Origin: Massilia sp. Bi118
GTDB lineage: Bacteria; Pseudomonadota; Gammaproteobacteria; Burkholderiales; Burkholderiaceae_D
Direction of reading: 5' to 3'
DNA length: 64,000 nt
Assembly (NCBI RefSeq): GCF_918697865.1
Contig: NZ_CAKKMV010000001.1
Coordinates: 496,001-560,000 of the forward strand
Position numbers and translations under genes: made by a program. Below the pieces are notes generated by a model. The model saw nothing but the letters and a program-made list of their open reading frames with translations. It was not told where the DNA came from and did no database searches. Positions within the stretch are counted from its first letter, which is position 1, and each line of letters begins with the position of its first letter. Of this stretch, positions 59,970 to 64,000 are shown one piece after another.

Positions 59970-62360
59970 ATGTTCAAGTTAAACAAGAGTTTTACAGCCG
60001 TCGCCCTAGCAGTGACTGCTTTTGCCGCTTCCGCCCAGGAGGCCAGCAAGGCCGACATGTTCGGCCAGGAAACGCCGTCGTCCGTCGGTGACTCGGCTCC
60101 TGCGCCCGCATCCGCCTCGCCTCGCAAGCTGACGATCACCAACACGGCGGCAGGCCTGGCAAGCGGTCAAGCTCAGGGGCAGGGTCGTGCGGCAGCGAAT
60201 GGAATGAACCAGACCGGTCGCTTTGCGGTGCCGGCAAATGGCGCAAGGGAGGGAATGGATTCCCGCCAGCTCCCGAAGCAAATGGCCGAGCAAAATGCGC
60301 CATTGAGCGAATTCCAAAAATTCATCGCAGATAATACCGGCAGGGTATTGCCGATTTTCGGTTCCGAATTCTTCGCGAATGCACCGTCGACCTTTGCGCC
60401 TATCCTGAATTCCCCGGTCCCCAGCGATTATCCGCTGGGCCCTGGCGATGAATTGATGATCCGCGGCTGGGGCACCATCGATATCGATTTCCGCGCCACT
60501 GTCGACCGTAACGGCACGATCAATATCCCGACCATCGGTTCGGTGGTGCTGGCAGGCGTCAAGGCCGGCGAAGCGGAAAACGTGATCCGCAATGCCGTGG
60601 CGCGCCTGTACAAGGGCGTGACGGTCAGCGTCAATTTCGGGCAGCTGCGCGCGATCACCGTGTACGTCGTCGGCCAGGCCAGCCGTCCCGGCACCTACAC
60701 CGTATCGAGCCTGTCGACCCTGGTCACGGCCCTGTTCGCAAGCGGCGGTCCGAACGCCAACGGCAGCATGCGCCGCGTGCAGGTCAAGCGCGGCGGCAAG
60801 GTCGCGGCGGAACTGGATCTGTATTCGTTCATCGCCAAGGGCGACAAGTCCGCCGACATCAAGCTGCTGGACGGCGATACCATCTACATCCCGCCGGCGG
60901 GCGGCTATGTGGCGCTGGTGGGCAAGGTCAACAGCCCGGCTATCTACGAACTGAAGAACAGCAGCGACAGCGTCGCCTCGCTGCTCGACGTCGCCGGCGG
61001 CCTGCCGGTGGTGGCCGATCCGCGCCGTGCCTACCTCGAGCGCATCGACCCGACCAAGAGCCATCCGCGCAGCGTGGAAGAGTTTGCGCTGAACACCGAA
61101 GGCCTGCAGCGTCCGCTGAAGAATGGCGACGTGCTCAACGTAACCTCGATCACCCCGGACTTCTCGAACGCCGTGATCCTGCGCGGTAACGTCGACCAGC
61201 CGGTGCGCGCGCCGTTCAAGCAGGGCATGCGCGTCAGCGATCTGATTCCTTCGCGTGAGTATCTGATTACGCGCGAATCGACCCGCCGTCAGAACAATGT
61301 GGTGGCGGCCGGCGACCTCGAAAAGGATACGACCGAAGATGCGGACAAGATCGCTGCGCGCATCGGTAACCTGATCGCCCCGATCAACTGGGATTACGCC
61401 GTCGTCGAGCGCGTGAACCGATCGGACCTGAGCGTCCAACTGGTTCCGTTCAATCTGGGCGCCGTGTTCACCAACCCGACCGGTCCGGACAACGTCCAGC
61501 TGCAGCCGGGTGACACCGTGACCATCTTCTCGCAGGAAGATGTGGCGGTGCCGATGGACAAGCGCCAGGTGTTCGTACGCGTCGAGGGCGAGGTCAAGGT
61601 GCCGGGCGTGTATCAGATGACTGCTGGCGATACGCTGCAGAGCCTGATCGCGAAGGCCGGCGGTCCGACCGGTAATGCCTACCTGTTTGGTACTGGCTTC
61701 TTCCGCGAAGAGGTGAAGAAAGAGCAACAGGCGAACCTGCAGCGTGCTGCGGATCGTCTGGAAGCGCAGGTCCGTAGTGAACAGTCAGCCCAAGCAGCGA
61801 ATCTGGCGGCCCGGTCTCCAACCGACGCCGCTGCTACTGCTGCTCAGTTCGAAACCCAGCGCCGCCTTGCGGAAGAACGAATCGCTCGATTCCGCAAGCT
61901 GCAACCGACCGGCCGTATCGCTTTTGGCCTAGATCCGAACGAGCGCTCATTTGCGCGCCTGCCGCAAGTCACGCTGCAGAACGGCGACCGCCTCGTCGTG
62001 CCGTCGAAGCCGGCCTTCGTGCACGTGTTCGGTGCGGTTAACGTCGAAGCGTCGCCGCTGTGGAAGGCAAACAGCCGCGTTAAGGACTACTTAAAGCTGG
62101 CCGGTACGACCTCGGATGCTGATATTGACAATGCCTTCGTGCTGCGAGTGGACGGCACTGTGGTGTCGTCGGAATCGCAGGGCTGGTTCTTCGGCAAGAT
62201 CGGTGGCCTCGAAGTTATGCCGGGCGATACGATTGTTGTGCCCGAGAAGCTGGACAAGCAGACTGCGTGGACGAAGTTCACTCAGGGTGCGCGCGAGTGG
62301 ACGCAAATTTTGGCGAACTTCGGGCTCGGCGCTGCAGCGATCAAAACGCTACGTGATTAA
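59970..62360 (+). CDS. Polysaccharide export protein, Wza/OPX family, with SLBB domains
   Basis: 796-residue outer-membrane export channel for capsule or exopolysaccharide. Signal peptide about 1-23 (LNKSFTAVALAVTAFAASAQ), cleaved before EASK; there is no lipobox Cys, unlike E. coli Wza. The Poly_export domain (about 130-230) has YPLGPGDELMIRGWGTID and the INIPTIGSVVLAGV core. Several SLBB/beta-grasp repeats follow, with GQASRPGTYTVSSLSTLVTAL, GKVNSPAIYELKN, GNVDQPVRAPFKQGM and GEVKVPGVYQMTAGDTL. It is roughly twice the length of Wza, as in SLBB-rich members. I use the ATG giving MFKLNKSF; an earlier TTG at 59907 is possible. It leads the cluster. Confidence 0.93.
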   Translation: MFKLNKSFTAVALAVTAFAASAQEASKADMFGQETPSSVGDSAPAPASASPRKLTITNTAAGLASGQAQGQGRAAANGMNQTGRFAVPANGAREGMDSRQLPKQMAEQNAPLSEFQKFIADNTGRVLPIFGSEFFANAPSTFAPILNSPVPSDYPLGPGDELMIRGWGTIDIDFRATVDRNGTINIPTIGSVVLAGVKAGEAENVIRNAVARLYKGVTVSVNFGQLRAITVYVVGQASRPGTYTVSSLSTLVTALFASGGPNANGSMRRVQVKRGGKVAAELDLYSFIAKGDKSADIKLLDGDTIYIPPAGGYVALVGKVNSPAIYELKNSSDSVASLLDVAGGLPVVADPRRAYLERIDPTKSHPRSVEEFALNTEGLQRPLKNGDVLNVTSITPDFSNAVILRGNVDQPVRAPFKQGMRVSDLIPSREYLITRESTRRQNNVVAAGDLEKDTTEDADKIAARIGNLIAPINWDYAVVERVNRSDLSVQLVPFNLGAVFTNPTGPDNVQLQPGDTVTIFSQEDVAVPMDKRQVFVRVEGEVKVPGVYQMTAGDTLQSLIAKAGGPTGNAYLFGTGFFREEVKKEQQANLQRAADRLEAQVRSEQSAQAANLAARSPTDAAATAAQFETQRRLAEERIARFRKLQPTGRIAFGLDPNERSFARLPQVTLQNGDRLVVPSKPAFVHVFGAVNVEASPLWKANSRVKDYLKLAGTTSDADIDNAFVLRVDGTVVSSESQGWFFGKIGGLEVMPGDTIVVPEKLDKQTAWTKFTQGAREWTQILANFGLGAAAIKTLRD

Positions 62361-62393
62361 TGATCATCAAGAAAAGATTGAAAGACATAAAGC

Positions 62394-63611
62394 ATGAGTA
62401 GCATGAGTAATTTTCCAGTCGCCGAAGGCGAAACATCCGATCGCTTAGAAGAGCAAGGCACGACATTGTTCGACGTTCTTGTTGCTTTAAGCCGGCACAA
62501 GCGAATGATTATTGTCATACCCCTAATTGTGGCAATCATTGCTGCCGCCGTCAGCTTCATGATTCCGAAAAGCTACAAAGCTTCGACTAATTTGTTGCCC
62601 CCGCAGCAAGCGCAGTCGAGTGCCTCTATGCTGCTCTCGCAATTAGGAAGTATCGCTGGGATGGCGGGAGGCATGGCCGGGATCAAGAATCCAAACGATT
62701 TGTATATCGGAATGCTGAAAAGCCGAACCATTGCAGACAAGTTGATCGAAAAGTACGACCTAAAAAAAGTCTACAGCACTGAGTCACAAGAACTTGCGCG
62801 AAAGAAGCTGGCCGAAAATACCAACATCAGTTCAGGCAAAGATGGACTGATCGTCATTGAGGCCGAAGACGAGAATCCAAAACTCGTCGCAAAGCTTGCA
62901 AACGGTTATGTAGATGAACTCTTTCAGCTGACCAAAAACCTGACTGTTACTGAGGCGTCCCAACGCAGGGCATTTTTCGAGCGTCAACTCGAGCACGCTA
63001 AGGACAACCTGGCAAATGCCGAGATGTCGCTTAAGGGATCGTTAGATACCGGTGGTGTAATTAGTGTCGATACTCAAAGCAGAGCAGTCTTGGAGACTGC
63101 AGCTCGCCTTAGGGCACAGATTTCAGCAAAGGAAATTCAGCTGAATTCGATGCGTCCTTTCGTGACCTCTAGTCACCCCGAATACAAACGGACTGAGCAG
63201 GAATTGTCGAGCTTACGAGACGAGTTGGCTAAACTTGAGCGTGGTACTGGCGGCGACACACACGAACTGGCAGCGGACAGCCGTACAAGTACTGGTGGAC
63301 TAGGCAGCATAAAGCTTCTGCGTGACGTCAAGTATTACCAAATGCTGTATGAGTTGCTGGCGAAGCAATACGAAGTCGCAAGACTTGACGAGGCCAAAGA
63401 GCCATCAATGATACAAATTCTTGATCGCGCAGTGGATCCCGAGCGTCCCTTTAAGCCAAAGCGTCTAATTATTGTCTTCATCACGACGATGTTTGCATTC
63501 CTGCTGACTGTTGTTGCGGCGTTGTTGCTGGAAGCGAAGAGAAAATTGCTGGCCTCTCCTGCAGGTGCTGCAAGATGGACCGAAATCAAATCGAATCTGC
63601 GATCCAAATGA
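62394..63611 (+). CDS. Chain-length determinant (Wzz/PCP) protein
   Basis: 405-residue inner-membrane polysaccharide co-polymerase controlling chain length or export. Two transmembrane helices flank a long periplasmic helical region: the first at about 37-58 (MIIVIPLIVAIIAAAVSFMI), the second at about 360-382 (IIVFITTMFAFLLTVVAALLL). A PxxP-like PFKPKRL precedes the second helix, as in Wzz. Coiled-coil heptads fill about 170-300 (ERQLEHAKDNLANAEMSL and EYKRTEQELSSLRDELAKLERG). It lacks a C-terminal tyrosine kinase domain, so it belongs to the PCP class without it. The base composition is less GC-rich than the upstream gene. The stop overlaps the next start (ATGA). Confidence 0.9.
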   Translation: MSSMSNFPVAEGETSDRLEEQGTTLFDVLVALSRHKRMIIVIPLIVAIIAAAVSFMIPKSYKASTNLLPPQQAQSSASMLLSQLGSIAGMAGGMAGIKNPNDLYIGMLKSRTIADKLIEKYDLKKVYSTESQELARKKLAENTNISSGKDGLIVIEAEDENPKLVAKLANGYVDELFQLTKNLTVTEASQRRAFFERQLEHAKDNLANAEMSLKGSLDTGGVISVDTQSRAVLETAARLRAQISAKEIQLNSMRPFVTSSHPEYKRTEQELSSLRDELAKLERGTGGDTHELAADSRTSTGGLGSIKLLRDVKYYQMLYELLAKQYEVARLDEAKEPSMIQILDRAVDPERPFKPKRLIIVFITTMFAFLLTVVAALLLEAKRKLLASPAGAARWTEIKSNLRSK

Positions 63612-63979
63612 AACGATTAATAATAGATCTCGATGACACAATCTGCAAAACCGTGGCAGGAGACTACCGCAATGCAACTCCGATCGCCTCGGTCATAGAA
63701 CAGATTCGAAATTACAAGCGCGACGGCTTCGAGATTGTCGTGAATACCAGTCGTAATATGCGTACATTCGAAGGCAATGTCGGAAAGATAGCGGCTCATG
63801 CGTTACCGATTATTATCGAATGGCTGAATCGCCACGAGGTTCCATTTGACGAAATCTACGTCGGAAAGCCATGGTGCGGGTTTGACGGATTTTATGTGGA
63901 CGACAGGGCGGTTCGCCCCTCCGAATTCGCCAAATATAGTATCGAAGAGATTCATGAATTGCTGAGGCAAGAAAAGTGA
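63608..63979 (+). CDS. HAD-like phosphatase, capsule biosynthesis type
   Basis: 123-residue HAD-superfamily protein. The catalytic motif IIDLDDTICKT has Asp 8, 10 and 11, the second motif is VVNTSRNMRT (Thr), and VGKPWCGFDGFYVDDRAVRP carries the Lys and acidic residues. The size fits the small capsule-gene phosphatases often linked to sugar-phosphate precursors. Start ATG overlaps the wzz stop (ATGA) and the stop overlaps a GTG of the next gene, so the cluster is translated as a coupled unit. Confidence 0.88.
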   Translation: MKRLIIDLDDTICKTVAGDYRNATPIASVIEQIRNYKRDGFEIVVNTSRNMRTFEGNVGKIAAHALPIIIEWLNRHEVPFDEIYVGKPWCGFDGFYVDDRAVRPSEFAKYSIEEIHELLRQEK

Positions 63980-64000
63980 TTCTAATTGCCTCTGCAGCAT
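63976..64000 (+). CDS. Next gene of the polysaccharide cluster (cut by window edge)
   Basis: Only the first eight codons are visible, from a GTG overlapping the preceding stop (GTGA): MILIASAA. That start is what I would expect of a sugar-nucleotide or nucleotidyltransferase-like capsule protein, but eight residues cannot establish it. Confidence 0.4.

Noticed and set aside
59744..60145. Minus-strand frame of 133 codons across the wza-like gene start
   Set aside because: It overlaps the signal peptide region of the wza-like gene on the opposite strand, lacks a ribosome binding site and has no family motif.

Overview
The window is high-GC, gene-dense bacterial chromosome. Gene content and order point to a betaproteobacterium of the family Oxalobacteraceae, most likely the Massilia/Telluria group. 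Indicators are the ribF-ileS-lspA-coaBC-dut string, divergent rne/rluC, aat-bpt beside pyrD, and several families of intergenic palindromes. The genus is inferred from the style of the genes, not proven. I see no rRNA, CRISPR array, prophage or replication origin. There is one tRNA (initiator Met), one lone IS605-type TnpB gene and one small type VI secretion (T6SS) effector island.

Layout. 1-5936: end of a LytS-type sensor kinase, its LytTR regulator, and a convergent ABC exporter whose permease is fused to an M1 aminopeptidase. 6085-10507: aldo/keto reductase tas, then NUDIX-aat-bpt-pyrD reading leftward. 10594-10755: tRNA-fMet with promoter and terminator. 10872-15510: a Tdi1/DUF1851 protein, an outer-membrane protein, an AlkA-like glycosylase overlapping an EamA transporter, and an M48-like lipoprotein with a ruined zinc motif. 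15528-21715: housekeeping string dut, coaBC, lspA, ileS, ribF. 21835-25743: TonB energising system (tonB, exbB, two exbD, TPR protein). 26302-31253: the stress module prkA-yeaH-spoVR. 31833-37190: adenine deaminase, a large FtsX-type permease, truncated haemoglobin, rmuC. 37191-43406: vgrG, lipase effector, immunity protein and PAAR, with visibly lower GC in the effector pair. 43530-46520: molybdenum cofactor genes moaA and a fused mobA-moeA. 46561-47811: TnpB with an early stop. 48038-55202: rne, and divergent from it rluC, a HAD phosphatase, a Rieske protein and sppA, followed by a candidate small RNA and a small convergent gene. 55394-59654: pseudouridine synthase, phospholipase A, a fumarylacetoacetase-family protein and an unknown secreted protein. 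59970-64000: start of an exopolysaccharide or capsule cluster (Wza-like, Wzz-like, HAD-like, next gene cut by the window edge).

The least ordinary signals are: a long hairpin just before vgrG that would bury its ribosome binding site; a promoter-hairpins-terminator unit after sppA that looks like an undescribed small RNA; a nonsense codon 17 codons before the ancestral end of tnpB; the MobA-MoeA fusion; and two families of intergenic palindromes present in two to four copies. Most annotated genes belong to well-known families. No complete new multi-gene system was found.
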